Source: Pseudidiomarina salinarum (GTDB lineage: Bacteria > Pseudomonadota > Gammaproteobacteria > Enterobacterales > Alteromonadaceae). Taken from it: a DNA stretch of 64,000 nt. Both the position numbers and the translations under genes were made by a program. This document shows, piece after piece, positions 9,425 to 17,798 of this stretch. Under the pieces are notes generated by a model. The model worked only from the letters and a program-made list of their open reading frames with translations. It had not been told where the DNA came from and searched no databases. Numbering within the stretch: the first letter of the stretch is position 1; the number at the start of each line of letters is the position of its first letter. Location of the stretch: the NCBI RefSeq assembly GCF_000753715.1, contig NZ_JPER01000004.1, positions 186,001 to 250,000 of the forward strand. The letters are read 5' to 3'.

Positions 9425-10300
9425 ATGAACAAAGCCGCATTCGCTCAACTTGCTGAATATATGGACTTGCTGCTCGACTGCATCTGCGTGGTCGACGAGG
9501 ACCATTATTTCACTTATCTGAGCCCGGGCGCCCGCCGGGTGTTTGGCTATAGCCCTGAAGAGATGGTCGGCCGCTATATGTTTGATTTCATTCATCCCGA
9601 CGACCGTCAGGCCACACGCAACACCGCCACCGGCGTCAACACGGGTGAGCAGGTCTATCACTTTGAAAACCGCTATATCCGTAAGGATGGCTCTGTTGCA
9701 CATATCTTATGGTCGGCGCGCTGGTCTGAGCGTGACGAGATGCGTGTGGGTGTGGCCCGCGATGTATCCGAACACAAGCACATGGAACAGGAGCGCGAGC
9801 AGCTCATCAAGCGGCTTGAGCAGATGGCACTGATGGACCCGTTAACCGGTCTGCCCAACCGCGCGCTGTTCTATGACCGGGTTAATTCCGCACGGGCGCG
9901 GGCAAAACGCGATGGCGTCGGGCTTGGCCTCTTGTATCTGGATCTGGATAAGTTCAAAGAAGTGAATGATGAATACGGCCATGCCACCGGTGATGCGCTG
10001 TTAAGCAGCGTCGGGCAGCGCATTAAGCACGCGGTGCGCGCCACCGATACCCTCGCCCGCCTCGGCGGCGATGAGTTTGTGGTGCTGGTGGATGGCGTCA
10101 ACGATATGGCATCGGTAAAGGGCGTCGCCGACAAAATCGACGAGGCCATGCGTCACCCGTTTAAGCTACCCGATGGCGAAGTCGTGATGTCCCTGAGCAT
10201 TGGCCTCGCGCTTTCGCCCGAGCATGGCGAAACGGTGGAAGAGTTGCTGCATCATGCCGACCAGGCGATGTATCGGGCGAAGCGGGGTGGCGGCGGTTGA
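9425..10300 (+). CDS. PAS domain diguanylate cyclase (GGDEF)
   Basis: A PAS sensor domain (about residues 5-125, with VDEDHYFTYLSPGARRVFGY and a PAC-like tail ending DVSEHKHMEQE) is followed by a short coiled linker and a GGDEF domain (MDPLTGLPNRALFYD to the end). The active site is RLGGDEF, intact, and the inhibitory I-site RATD lies five residues before it, so the enzyme should make cyclic-di-GMP and be product-inhibited. There is no transmembrane segment, so it senses an internal signal. The ATG at 9425 gives 291 aa; a GTG at 9374 would add 17 residues without homology and neither has a convincing ribosome site. Confidence 0.9.
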   Translation: MNKAAFAQLAEYMDLLLDCICVVDEDHYFTYLSPGARRVFGYSPEEMVGRYMFDFIHPDDRQATRNTATGVNTGEQVYHFENRYIRKDGSVAHILWSARWSERDEMRVGVARDVSEHKHMEQEREQLIKRLEQMALMDPLTGLPNRALFYDRVNSARARAKRDGVGLGLLYLDLDKFKEVNDEYGHATGDALLSSVGQRIKHAVRATDTLARLGGDEFVVLVDGVNDMASVKGVADKIDEAMRHPFKLPDGEVVMSLSIGLALSPEHGETVEELLHHADQAMYRAKRGGGG

Positions 10301-10316
10301 GGTAGTGAGATTGCGC

Positions 10317-10355
10317 GTGGGGGAGGGCTTTACCCGTGGTGGAACCACGGGCTAC
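10317..10355. repeat. Palindrome-containing direct repeat, copy 1 (39 bp), downstream of fic
   Basis: This copy contains the inverted repeat CCCGTGGTGGAACCACGGG and ends GCTAC. A second copy at 11545-11582 differs by one indel and three substitutions. The two copies have the same orientation and bracket the fic gene; the fic stop codon (10352-10354) lies inside this copy. It may also act as a hairpin terminator between the convergent cyclase and fic genes, though it lacks a clear T-tract. Confidence 0.85.
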
Positions 10356-11431
10356 TGGGTCATTAGCTGCATTAATTTGGGGTGAACGAAGAGTTTTTCC
10401 TTTCCTGATGGTACTTCCTCTAAAACACCGATATCGACAAGATCTTTCAGATACGTCGAAGCCGTTTGTCGTTTGGCGATTCCTCGTTCAACCAGATTGC
10501 TGATACGACAATACGGCTGTTCAAAGATAAGCTGTACCAGCTCATAGCTATATATTTTAGGCAGTTCTGTCCGGATATAGTCCGTCGTGCTTTCCATAAG
10601 CTCTTTAATGGCTGCGATTTTTTCGACGGTCCATATCGCCGTTTGTTCGACACCTTTAAGCATGAACAGAAGCCATTCTTCCCAGTTTTGTTCACGGGTA
10701 ACTTGGTTAAGCAGGCGATAATAATCTTGCTTGTTTTGCACGATATAGCGACTCAGGTAGAGAATCGGCAAGGTTAATAAATCCTGCTCAATCAGATATA
10801 GAACATTGAGGATACGGCCGGTTCGGCCATTTCCGTCATGGAACGGATGAATAGCTTCAAACTGGTAATGGCTAACAGCCATTTTAATGAGTGGATCAAG
10901 ATCATCTTCCTCGTGAAGGAAGCGCTCCCAGTTGGACAAGAGGTTACGAATCACTTCCTCTCCGACTGGCGGCGTATAGATTGTTTCACCTGTCGTTTGA
11001 TTACCAATAATGGTGCCGGGAACTTTACGGATATCCATTTGGGTATGCTTAAGTGTGCTGCATACCTCAATCGCTGTGGCAGTGCACAAAGGTTTCTTAT
11101 CTAACTGTACAAAGCCCTGATAGAGCGCAGTTCTGTAACGTAGCGCCTCTTTTGTTGCATGATCAGCCCCTTTATCTTCCTGAGCGTGCTGAAATAGCTG
11201 ATCCGTTGTTGTTACGATGTTTTCAATTTCAGAACTGTCTTTCGCCTCAAGAAGTGGCAGCAAATTGATCAACATACTCTGGTTAGGAATTAGCTCTCCA
11301 GCCTTTTTTAACTCAGCCAACGCAGCGCGCGCCGAAATACAAGCCTTCAGGACCTTCCGTGTTTCAAGCACGTCAGCGTCAGGTGGAAGGAGAGGCAGTT
11401 GATTGTAGGGCTGCTCGGCTTGCCAGTTCAT
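10352..11431 (-). CDS. Fic family protein (AMPylase-type) with C-terminal winged helix
   Basis: The Fic core motif [12 protein letters not shown] is complete, with catalytic His195. The N-terminal inhibitory helix of class II Fic proteins is recognisable as SSEIEN (Ser66, Glu70, Asn71), whose Glu normally blocks the ATP gamma-phosphate site. After the Fic core there is a winged-helix-like domain (about residues 290-355, [22 protein letters not shown]). The enzyme is expected to transfer AMP to a protein hydroxyl; the target is unknown. The ATG at 11431 is chosen because GGGGA lies about 9 nt upstream; a GTG at 11458 would add nine residues. Base composition is visibly more AT-rich than both neighbours, and direct repeats flank the gene, both suggesting acquisition. 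Confidence 0.93.
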   Translation of the reverse strand: MNWQAEQPYNQLPLLPPDADVLETRKVLKACISARAALAELKKAGELIPNQSMLINLLPLLEAKDSSEIENIVTTTDQLFQHAQEDKGADHATKEALRYRTALYQGFVQLDKKPLCTATAIEVCSTLKHTQMDIRKVPGTIIGNQTTGETIYTPPVGEEVIRNLLSNWERFLHEEDDLDPLIKMAVSHYQFEAIHPFHDGNGRTGRILNVLYLIEQDLLTLPILYLSRYIVQNKQDYYRLLNQVTREQNWEEWLLFMLKGVEQTAIWTVEKIAAIKELMESTTDYIRTELPKIYSYELVQLIFEQPYCRISNLVERGIAKRQTASTYLKDLVDIGVLEEVPSGKEKLFVHPKLMQLMTQ

Positions 11432-11451
11432 GTTTAAATTTCCCCGAAATT

Positions 11452-11537
11452 TCGACACGTTGTCATTTAATGTCAGTTTATGTCGATCGAATCGACATTA
11501 CAACATTATATGTCGATTTTTATTGATTTTATCGACA
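11452..11537 (-). promoter_or_regulatory. fic promoter region with an array of TGTCGA half-sites
   Basis: Five TGTCGA hexamers occur in 86 bp: minus-strand copies at 11452-11457, 11492-11497 and 11532-11537, plus-strand copies at 11481-11486 and 11511-11516. TGTCGAT and ATCGACA form one inverted repeat with a 3-nt spacer (11481-11497) and one with a 13-nt spacer (11511-11537). Three TGTC tetramers start exactly 10 bp apart at 11461, 11471 and 11481. A minus-strand TATAAT sits at 11505-11510 between half-sites. This looks like an operator array that controls fic; the protein that binds is unknown. Confidence 0.55.
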
Positions 11538-11544
11538 TGAGATG

Positions 11545-11582
11545 GTGGGGGAGGTTTTGCCCGTGGTAGAACCACGGGCTAC
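11545..11582. repeat. Palindrome-containing direct repeat, copy 2 (38 bp), between yicC and fic
   Basis: The sequence carries CCCGTGGTAGAACCACGGG followed by CTAC and matches copy 1 at 10317-10355 in the same orientation. It starts 4 nt after the yicC stop codon and lies upstream of the fic promoter, so together the copies frame the whole fic transcription unit. Confidence 0.85.
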
Positions 11583-11586
11583 ATCA

Positions 11587-12462
11587 TCATTCGATGTTCT
11601 GGATCTGTTCTCGCATTTGCTCGATTAGGACCTTTAGTTCGACGGCGGCGGCGGTGATTTCGGCGTTGATGGATTTTGAGGCCAGGGTGTTCGCTTCGCG
11701 ATTAAATTCTTGCATCATAAAATCTAAGCGGCGGCCGCAGGCTCCGCCTTTGCGCAGGATCTTGGTGGTTTCTGCTACGTGAGCATCCAGGCGGTCGAGT
11801 TCTTCGGCAACATCAACTTTCTGGGCGAGCATGATGAGCTCTTGCTCGACGCGCTGGGGGTCGAGTTCGACCTGGGCTTCGGCGAAGCGGGTCTGCAGGC
11901 GCTCGCGCTGCCACTGCAGCACTTCGGGCATGCGGCTGCGCACGAAGCTGGCTTGTTCGGAGATGCCGCTCAGGCGCTCTTCCAGCAGGTTCTTCAGGGC
12001 GGTGCCTTCGCTTTCGCGGTTTTCAATAAATTCGGCCAGGGCGGTTTCAAAGGCTTTGAGCACGTCGGACTGTACGGCATCCAGGTTCTCTTCCTGCTGA
12101 GCCACTACGCCGGGCCAGCGCAGCACGTCGATGGGGTTCAGGTACGAGCTGGAGCTCTGGTTGGCGATCCAGTTGGCGCTGGAGATCACGCTTTTGGCCA
12201 GTTCCTCGTTCAGATTCAGGGCGGTTTGCTCGGCCTGCTCCATGTGCAGGCGCAGGTTGCATTCCACTTTGCCGCGCTGCAGTTGCTTGCGCAGACGCTC
12301 ACGCAGGGTGTTTTCGATGCCGCGCATGGCGTCGGGCAGCCGGAAGTAAGTCTCCAGATAGCGCTGATTGACTGAACGCAGCTCCCATACCGCGCTGCCC
12401 CACCCGGCCTTTAGCTCGTGGCGCGCATAGCCTGTCATGCTCTGAATCTTACTCTGGCTCAT
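11587..12462 (-). CDS. yicC: YicC/YloC family endoribonuclease
   Basis: The N-terminus IQSMTGYAR and the phrase WELRSVNQRYLETYFRLPD are hallmarks of the YicC family, as is the C-terminal LDFMMQEFNREANTLASKS region of DUF1732. E. coli YicC is reported to be an endoribonuclease involved in RNA decay. The ATG at 12462 (291 aa) is preferred over the frame's first start at 12483 because it gives the family's normal N-terminus and has AGGGA upstream. The gene is divergent from rph, and yicC-rph-pyrE clustering matches that of E. coli. Confidence 0.93.
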   Translation of the reverse strand: MSQSKIQSMTGYARHELKAGWGSAVWELRSVNQRYLETYFRLPDAMRGIENTLRERLRKQLQRGKVECNLRLHMEQAEQTALNLNEELAKSVISSANWIANQSSSSYLNPIDVLRWPGVVAQQEENLDAVQSDVLKAFETALAEFIENRESEGTALKNLLEERLSGISEQASFVRSRMPEVLQWQRERLQTRFAEAQVELDPQRVEQELIMLAQKVDVAEELDRLDAHVAETTKILRKGGACGRRLDFMMQEFNREANTLASKSINAEITAAAVELKVLIEQMREQIQNIE

Positions 12463-12554
12463 ATTAAATCCCTGTTGTTGCAAACCTCACATAGCCGCTA
12501 AGTTTATCACCATTTGCGCACTGGCAGCCAGCCGACGACAGCGCCCCCGTGAAC

Positions 12555-12563
12555 TGCTATAAT
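12555..12563 (+). promoter_or_regulatory. Extended -10 promoter for rph-pyrE
   Basis: TGCTATAAT at 12555-12563 is a perfect extended -10 element, about 50 nt upstream of the rph start. No good -35 hexamer is seen, as is common with extended -10 promoters. The identical GAACTGCTATA phrase recurs before the gene at 15834. Confidence 0.65.
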
Positions 12564-12612
12564 CTGCGACCATAAATTTATGATGCCAGCTATCAGTCAA
12601 GAGGAATGCCCT

Positions 12613-13326
12613 ATGCGCCCAAGCGGTCGTACTGCCCAACAAATTCGCCCCGTCACTATTACCCGTAATTACACCCGTCACGCCGAGGGTTCGGTGCTGG
12701 TGGAGTTTGGCGAAACCAAGGTGCTTTGTACCGCCAGCGTTGAACGTGGCGTGCCCCGTTTCTTAAAAGGCAAAGGCCAGGGCTGGGTTACCGCTGAATA
12801 CGGCATGCTGCCACGCGCTACCCACACCCGCTCAGACCGTGAAGCTGCCCGCGGCAAGCAAGGCGGCCGTACCGTTGAAATTCAGCGCCTGATCGGACGC
12901 TCGCTGCGCGCCTGTGTGGATTTATCCGCGCTGGGCGAGAACAGCATCACCATCGACTGCGACGTGATTCAGGCCGACGGCGGCACCCGCACCGCGTCCA
13001 TCACCGGTGCCTGCGTGGCGCTGGTCGATGCGCTGAACTGGATGCGCAAGCTCAACATGGTCAAGTCGAACCCGCTGAAAGGCCTGGTCGCAGCGATTTC
13101 TGTCGGTATCGTTAATGGCGTACCGGTGGCTGATCTGGATTACGCTGAAGATTCCACCGCTGAAACCGACATGAATGTGGTCATGACCGAAGCCGGCAAG
13201 TTTATCGAAGTGCAGGGTACTGCCGAGGGCGAAGCCTTCTCGATTGAAGAAATGCAGGAAATGCTGGAGCTGGCCCGTCACTCGATTCGCGAGCTGATGG
13301 ATATCCAGAAAGCGGCCTTAAATTAA
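12613..13326 (+). CDS. rph: Ribonuclease PH
   Basis: This phosphorolytic 3'-5' exoribonuclease trims the 3' ends of tRNA precursors. The sequence shows the canonical start [20 protein letters not shown], the phosphate-binding [16 protein letters not shown] region and [19 protein letters not shown]. The ATG at 12613 is used because it gives the family N-terminus and AGAGGA lies upstream. At 237 aa it is full length, matching the intact E. coli W-type protein and not the truncated K-12 allele. It is followed by pyrE after 29 nt, as in E. coli. Confidence 0.97.
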   Translation: MRPSGRTAQQIRPVTITRNYTRHAEGSVLVEFGETKVLCTASVERGVPRFLKGKGQGWVTAEYGMLPRATHTRSDREAARGKQGGRTVEIQRLIGRSLRACVDLSALGENSITIDCDVIQADGGTRTASITGACVALVDALNWMRKLNMVKSNPLKGLVAAISVGIVNGVPVADLDYAEDSTAETDMNVVMTEAGKFIEVQGTAEGEAFSIEEMQEMLELARHSIRELMDIQKAALN

Positions 13327-13355
13327 GCGTCAGAACTTGAAACCAGGAACAACCG

Positions 13356-14000
13356 ATGAAAGCCTATCAACGTGAGTTTATTGAATTTGCCATTAACCGC
13401 GGCGTGCTGAAGTTTGGCGAATTCACGCTGAAGAGCGGGCGCGTAAGCCCTTACTTTTTCAACGCCGGCCTGTTTAATAAAGGCGCGGACCTGGCCCGGC
13501 TCGGCCGCTTCTATGCTGCCGCGCTGGAAGATTCGAACGTCGATTACGACGTACTGTTCGGCCCTGCTTACAAAGGCATTCCTATCGCTACGGCCGCAGC
13601 CATCGCGCTCTTTGATACCTATCAGAAAGATGTGCCTTATTGCTTTAACCGCAAAGAAGCCAAGACCCACGGCGAAGGCGGCAACCTGGTCGGTTCGCCG
13701 CTCAAGGGCCGGATCATGCTGGTGGATGATGTGATCACCGCCGGCACCGCCATTCGCGAGTCCATGGAGATTGTCAAAGCCAACGGTGCGGAACTGGCCG
13801 GGGTGCTGATTGCACTGGATCGCCAGGAGAAAGGCAAGGGCGAACTGAGCGCGATTCAGGAAGTGGAACGTGACTTTAACGCGCCTGTTATTAGCATTGT
13901 CGGGTTGGACGAAGTAATCACTTACTTACAGCACAACCCGGATATGGAAGCTTATCTTGACGCCGTGGCCGCCTATCGGGAAGCCTACGGCGTCTCATAA
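13356..14000 (+). CDS. pyrE: Orotate phosphoribosyltransferase
   Basis: The enzyme converts orotate and PRPP to orotidine 5'-phosphate in pyrimidine synthesis, in the cytosol. The PRPP-binding loop is clear as [16 protein letters not shown] near residue 122, and the N-terminal [21 protein letters not shown] is typical of bacterial PyrE. At 214 aa it has the normal length. It follows rph in the same operon and converges on the cyanophycinase-like gene, with only 4 nt between stop codons. Confidence 0.97.
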   Translation: MKAYQREFIEFAINRGVLKFGEFTLKSGRVSPYFFNAGLFNKGADLARLGRFYAAALEDSNVDYDVLFGPAYKGIPIATAAAIALFDTYQKDVPYCFNRKEAKTHGEGGNLVGSPLKGRIMLVDDVITAGTAIRESMEIVKANGAELAGVLIALDRQEKGKGELSAIQEVERDFNAPVISIVGLDEVITYLQHNPDMEAYLDAVAAYREAYGVS

Positions 14001-14004
14001 GTGC

Positions 14005-15684
14005 TTACATGTTTTGCGCTGGCTTCCAGGCCACGCCCATCCGGGCATTTAATACCTGACACTCACCACCGGCGCTCTGCCGGATGGTGCCTTCATCAGC
14101 CAGCACCGTCATCTCAAACGCATCCTCGACCAGCGTGAACGAATCCCGCTCGCGGCAAATCAGACGCAGTGAATCAATGGCGCCGCGCTTACCCATAAAG
14201 CGGGTGGTCGGGTCTTCCGTCACGATGCCGCCCTCGGTGGGCAGAGTCACGTTGGTGATGTCCTGATCCGAAATATCGCCGTAGGCCCCATCGGTCACGT
14301 AATGGAAGGTCGAGGCCGCCGCGGTTGCGGCATCCTGGGCACCAACGATAAAGCTGACGCCGCGCTTACCTTTGACTTTAAACTTGTTATTCAACACATC
14401 CACCAGCAGCAGGGTTTCATCATCGATACCGACGCCCAACTGGGTTTGCGTGGCTGCCGTCAGGCGCATCAGGCGGGCATGACGGCCTTTATCCGCAAAT
14501 TCAGCATCCAGAGTGGCATAGGGGAACAGACCCAGGCCACCGAGCGGATGGTAGGTCAGGCTGTCGGGGTTTAAGTCCCGCGGGCAAGTCTCATCCAGGT
14601 TACAGGCCGGTGCCGGCGGCTGCGCCGAACGCGCGCCTTCTTTCATAGCCATGCGGCTGGTACCGTTGGTAATAAGCGGCCGGCCGGTCATCGCGATAGC
14701 GCCGGCGTTTTCACCACCCACCACCAGTTCATCATCCAGCATGCGCTGATAGATGGCGGTCAGCAGATCAGTCGGCTGGCTCAACGGATTTAGCAGCGCG
14801 CTACGCAGGCGGTGCTGGTCACCGTCGGCGAAGAAGATGGCGTCGGCATTAGCGACCATCTGCACACCGGCTTGCGGGTTCTTACAGAATTCCACTTGCT
14901 CGTTATGGCGTTCACCGTGCACCCGGGCGCGCTGGAAGGCATTGTGGTGCTCTGCCCGCAGCTTGTCGAGCTCGTCGCAGCGCTTGCCACGCTGGGCGGC
15001 GTTCACCGCGGCGTCAATCGGCAACCAGCTGGCGTTGGCGCCAGCATCGGCCAGCAGGCTGGTGTAGTAACCGGCGGCATTCAGCGAGTCGCGGGCAGCA
15101 GCGGTGACGACCAGCACGTTCGGCTTGCCGTCACTGACGCGCTGCGCCTCAGCTATAAAGGCTTTCATCAGCGCCGGCGCGGCTTTGTTCAGGCTCTCTT
15201 CCAGGTTTACGGCGATGCGGCGGTTTGGCTGCACCGGCATTTCCAGATGGTCGATGATCATGTCCCATTCGCGGTTCGACAGGCTATCGTATAAATGCTT
15301 GGTGACCCGCCGGGTAAACTCGTCCTGGAACACCCGCTCTGGCAGCACATCTTCTTTAATACGGTTTTTAATAGTATCCAGCGCGGCGTCGAGCTCATCA
15401 CGAATCTCGCGGCGGTGCGCCGGCCATAAGTCGTCATGCAACAATGGATGCACGTACTTGTCGGTGAGGTTCAGAAAACGGTCGGTGCGCATGGTGCTGG
15501 TATCGATCCAGCCGGTTTCATCACAGCGGTCTGAGGCCATGCTCGAGCAGGCTTGCAATTCGCCGCCAATCAGCACCAGCTGATGGCTACCGGATGCTTC
15601 TGTTGTTGATGCCTGTGCAGCTACCGGGCCACTGAAGGCAAGGCTCACAGCTGCCGCTAAAACAGATAAAATTTGTGTCCGCAT
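14005..15684 (-). CDS. Exported cyanophycinase-like (S51-related) protein lacking the usual Ser
   Basis: The 559-residue protein has a signal peptide (ILSVLAAAVSLAFSGPVAAQA). A class-I glutamine-amidotransferase-like fold is suggested by QLVLIGGEL at the N-terminus, by NVLVVTAAARDSLNAAGYYTSLLADAGA, and by DAIFFADGDQHRLRSAL, all resembling exported cyanophycinases. The family nucleophile motif GTSAG reads GENAG here, with Asn326 in place of Ser; the codon is AAC. A second domain follows (about 400-559). Cyanophycinases hydrolyse Asp-Arg polymer, but with this substitution hydrolysis by the standard mechanism is doubtful, so the real role is open. It stands alone, convergent with pyrE. Confidence 0.7.
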   Translation of the reverse strand: MRTQILSVLAAAVSLAFSGPVAAQASTTEASGSHQLVLIGGELQACSSMASDRCDETGWIDTSTMRTDRFLNLTDKYVHPLLHDDLWPAHRREIRDELDAALDTIKNRIKEDVLPERVFQDEFTRRVTKHLYDSLSNREWDMIIDHLEMPVQPNRRIAVNLEESLNKAAPALMKAFIAEAQRVSDGKPNVLVVTAAARDSLNAAGYYTSLLADAGANASWLPIDAAVNAAQRGKRCDELDKLRAEHHNAFQRARVHGERHNEQVEFCKNPQAGVQMVANADAIFFADGDQHRLRSALLNPLSQPTDLLTAIYQRMLDDELVVGGENAGAIAMTGRPLITNGTSRMAMKEGARSAQPPAPACNLDETCPRDLNPDSLTYHPLGGLGLFPYATLDAEFADKGRHARLMRLTAATQTQLGVGIDDETLLLVDVLNNKFKVKGKRGVSFIVGAQDAATAAASTFHYVTDGAYGDISDQDITNVTLPTEGGIVTEDPTTRFMGKRGAIDSLRLICRERDSFTLVEDAFEMTVLADEGTIRQSAGGECQVLNARMGVAWKPAQNM

Positions 15685-15794
15685 GTCGTTACTCCTGATT
15701 TGACGCGCCCCAACCTAATGCCAAAGCTAGCTTCAGTCAATGTTAGAGTACGCAGATGCCATAAAGTTTAGCTGGTTATTTTCGTACCGCGAAC

Positions 15795-15803
15795 TGCTAT
15801 ACT
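15795..15803 (+). promoter_or_regulatory. Extended -10 promoter for the solute-binding protein gene
   Basis: TGCTATACT at 15795-15803 is an extended -10 element about 31 nt before the TTG start at 15834. It shares GAACTGCTATA with the rph promoter. Confidence 0.6.
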
Positions 15804-15833
15804 TTAGCTACTATTGATTCCGGATAACGCGCT

Positions 15834-17297
15834 TTGAAACGACTTACATCGCTTGCAGGCTTAGCTACATTACTGGTGCTGACACTTGCAGCAACCCAGT
15901 CCGCTCGTGCGCAGCCGCCGCTGGTGGCACCTGAAGAACTGGTGTTCCGCGCCCCTGAACCCAGCCCGCTGACCAATTACGTTCTTGCGGTACTCGAAGA
16001 AGCTTACGCCGAACTCGGGATCCCGCTGAAATATGTCGAAATGCCCCGCTCCCGCAGCCTGGTTGAAGCCAACAATGGCCGCATCGCCGGTGAGTTAGGT
16101 CGCCTGCACGGACTGGAGGAAAAATACACCAATCTGCGCCGGGTCGAATTTCCGCTGTTCGCTTTCCAGCTGGTGCTGATTGCCGATCGCCGTGAGTGCG
16201 GGGTCTGCTCGCTGGATGATATTGAGAACCTGGCCTATATCCGCGGCATGCAGGGCATCGAGAATCTGCTGAAAAAGCACGACTATCAGCGCCCGACCGT
16301 GCAGGCGGTGGATCTGGAACAGCTTTACTTACTGTTTGAGAACAAACGCGTTAAAGCCATTATCCTCAATAACTTTGAAGCGCAGCAACTGGGCTTAACC
16401 GAAAACCGGCACCTGATTGAAGTGCCGTTTAACAGCGACATCGCCTACCACTATCTGCATAAGAACTATGCTGACCTGATTCCGCAGCTGGAGGCTATCC
16501 TCAACCGCATGCACGAAGAAGGCCGTACGGTTGAGCTGATGCGCGAACACGATGCCAGTTCGCTGCCAGGCCCGCATTTTAAAGCACCACCTGAATTTGG
16601 TGAGGTGTCTGCCACTGCCGGTTACTGGCGCCGTTACACCAACCTCAATGGCTCCGGTGCGTACTGGGAAATCATCAAACGCATTTTTGGCCCGGTCTCT
16701 GATGAACTTGAACTCAATGCCAACACCTATCAGCGCGCTATTCTGGGCCTGAGCGAACAGCGTTTTGATATTCTGGTTGGCTCATACGCCGGCCACCAGC
16801 CCTCGAACGCCATTGTGTCCGAAGTGCACTTTGATTATGACCGCCCGCTGTATGCCTTCACACTGGATGATGAAGCCATGGAGCGCCTGAAAGCCGGGAT
16901 TCTGAAACGCCCGGTCTGCCATGTGGCCGGTTACGGTTACCATGAGTTTCTGCCCAAAGGATTGTCCTACTACCATGCCAACAACAGCCTGGACTGCTTT
17001 GCCATGCTGGATAAAGGCACCCGCATTGGCGCGGTGGTGAATTATCGCGAGAACATGCCGGACTGGATGGATTACCCCTACAAACAGTTGCCGCTGCACG
17101 GCAGCCTGCCCATTCACATGGCCTTTCAGGACACCCCGCGTGGTCGCGACATGAAAGCCTGGTTTGATCTACGCATGCGCAAAATGGTGGCCTCGGGCGA
17201 GATCGCCGAGATTTATAACGCGGTGGAACTGGAGCGCTCCAAATTCCTGTTCAGCCTGCCGCCTGAAGTCCGCGCTGAAGTGCAACCTGATCCCTGA
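15834..17297 (+). CDS. Periplasmic solute-binding-like protein with two tandem domains
   Basis: The gene opens with TTG (GGAT about 9 nt upstream) and encodes 487 residues with a signal peptide ending SARAQ. Two successive halves each resemble extracellular solute-binding domain family 3: residues about 35-235 ([27 protein letters not shown] and later [16 protein letters not shown]) and about 262-475 ([19 protein letters not shown] then [11 protein letters not shown] and [15 protein letters not shown]). No transporter permease or ATPase is adjacent, and there is no sensor-kinase domain. It may present a ligand to a distant system or act alone. The stop overlaps the trmL start codon by one base. 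Confidence 0.7.
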   Translation: MKRLTSLAGLATLLVLTLAATQSARAQPPLVAPEELVFRAPEPSPLTNYVLAVLEEAYAELGIPLKYVEMPRSRSLVEANNGRIAGELGRLHGLEEKYTNLRRVEFPLFAFQLVLIADRRECGVCSLDDIENLAYIRGMQGIENLLKKHDYQRPTVQAVDLEQLYLLFENKRVKAIILNNFEAQQLGLTENRHLIEVPFNSDIAYHYLHKNYADLIPQLEAILNRMHEEGRTVELMREHDASSLPGPHFKAPPEFGEVSATAGYWRRYTNLNGSGAYWEIIKRIFGPVSDELELNANTYQRAILGLSEQRFDILVGSYAGHQPSNAIVSEVHFDYDRPLYAFTLDDEAMERLKAGILKRPVCHVAGYGYHEFLPKGLSYYHANNSLDCFAMLDKGTRIGAVVNYRENMPDWMDYPYKQLPLHGSLPIHMAFQDTPRGRDMKAWFDLRMRKMVASGEIAEIYNAVELERSKFLFSLPPEVRAEVQPDP

Positions 17298-17782
17298 TGG
17301 CGAGTTCGACCACGACTATGTTTCATATTGCTCTGCACACGCCGGTGATGGCCGCTAACACCGGCAATGTCATTCGGTTGGCTGCCAATAACGGTTGCCA
17401 TCTGCATCTGATCGAGCCGCTGGGTTTCGATTTTGAGGAGAAGAAACTCCGCCGGGCCGGACTGGACTACCATGATCTAAGCCGCGTCACCCGCTATCCT
17501 GATTTTGCCGCTTTTGCTGAGGCGATGGCGGGGCGACGGATTTTTGCCTGCACCACCAAAGGCAAGGTATCCTACACTGATGTCAATTATGCCGCTGATG
17601 ATGTGTTGCTGTTTGGCTCCGAGACCGCGGGGCTGCCGCCTGAGGTGATGGATCAGATTGATCCGGCCCGGCGCGTCCGCATCCCGATGATGCCGAATAA
17701 TCGCTCGTTAAATCTGGCTAACGCCGTGGCTATCATCAGCTACGAGGCCTGGCGCCAGCATAATTTCAGTGGATCATCCTAA
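17297..17782 (+). CDS. trmL: tRNA (cytidine(34)-2'-O)-methyltransferase
   Basis: A SPOUT-class (SpoU) methyltransferase that modifies the wobble base of tRNA-Leu isoacceptors. Seen in the sequence: [25 protein letters not shown] (motif 1), [16 protein letters not shown] (motif 2, trefoil-knot) and [20 protein letters not shown] (motif 3), the full TrmL signature set. The length of 161 aa is normal. The ATG at 17297 overlaps the previous stop; an internal ATG at 17321 would remove eight residues and match the usual family start, so the exact start is uncertain. Confidence 0.95.
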   Translation: MASSTTTMFHIALHTPVMAANTGNVIRLAANNGCHLHLIEPLGFDFEEKKLRRAGLDYHDLSRVTRYPDFAAFAEAMAGRRIFACTTKGKVSYTDVNYAADDVLLFGSETAGLPPEVMDQIDPARRVRIPMMPNNRSLNLANAVAIISYEAWRQHNFSGSS

Positions 17783-17798
17783 CCAGACGGATTAATTC

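Noticed and set aside
11779-12375. Long plus-strand open frame opposite yicC (198 codons)
   Set aside because: yicC is strongly supported on the other strand; the frame arises from high-GC codon use in the reverse complement.
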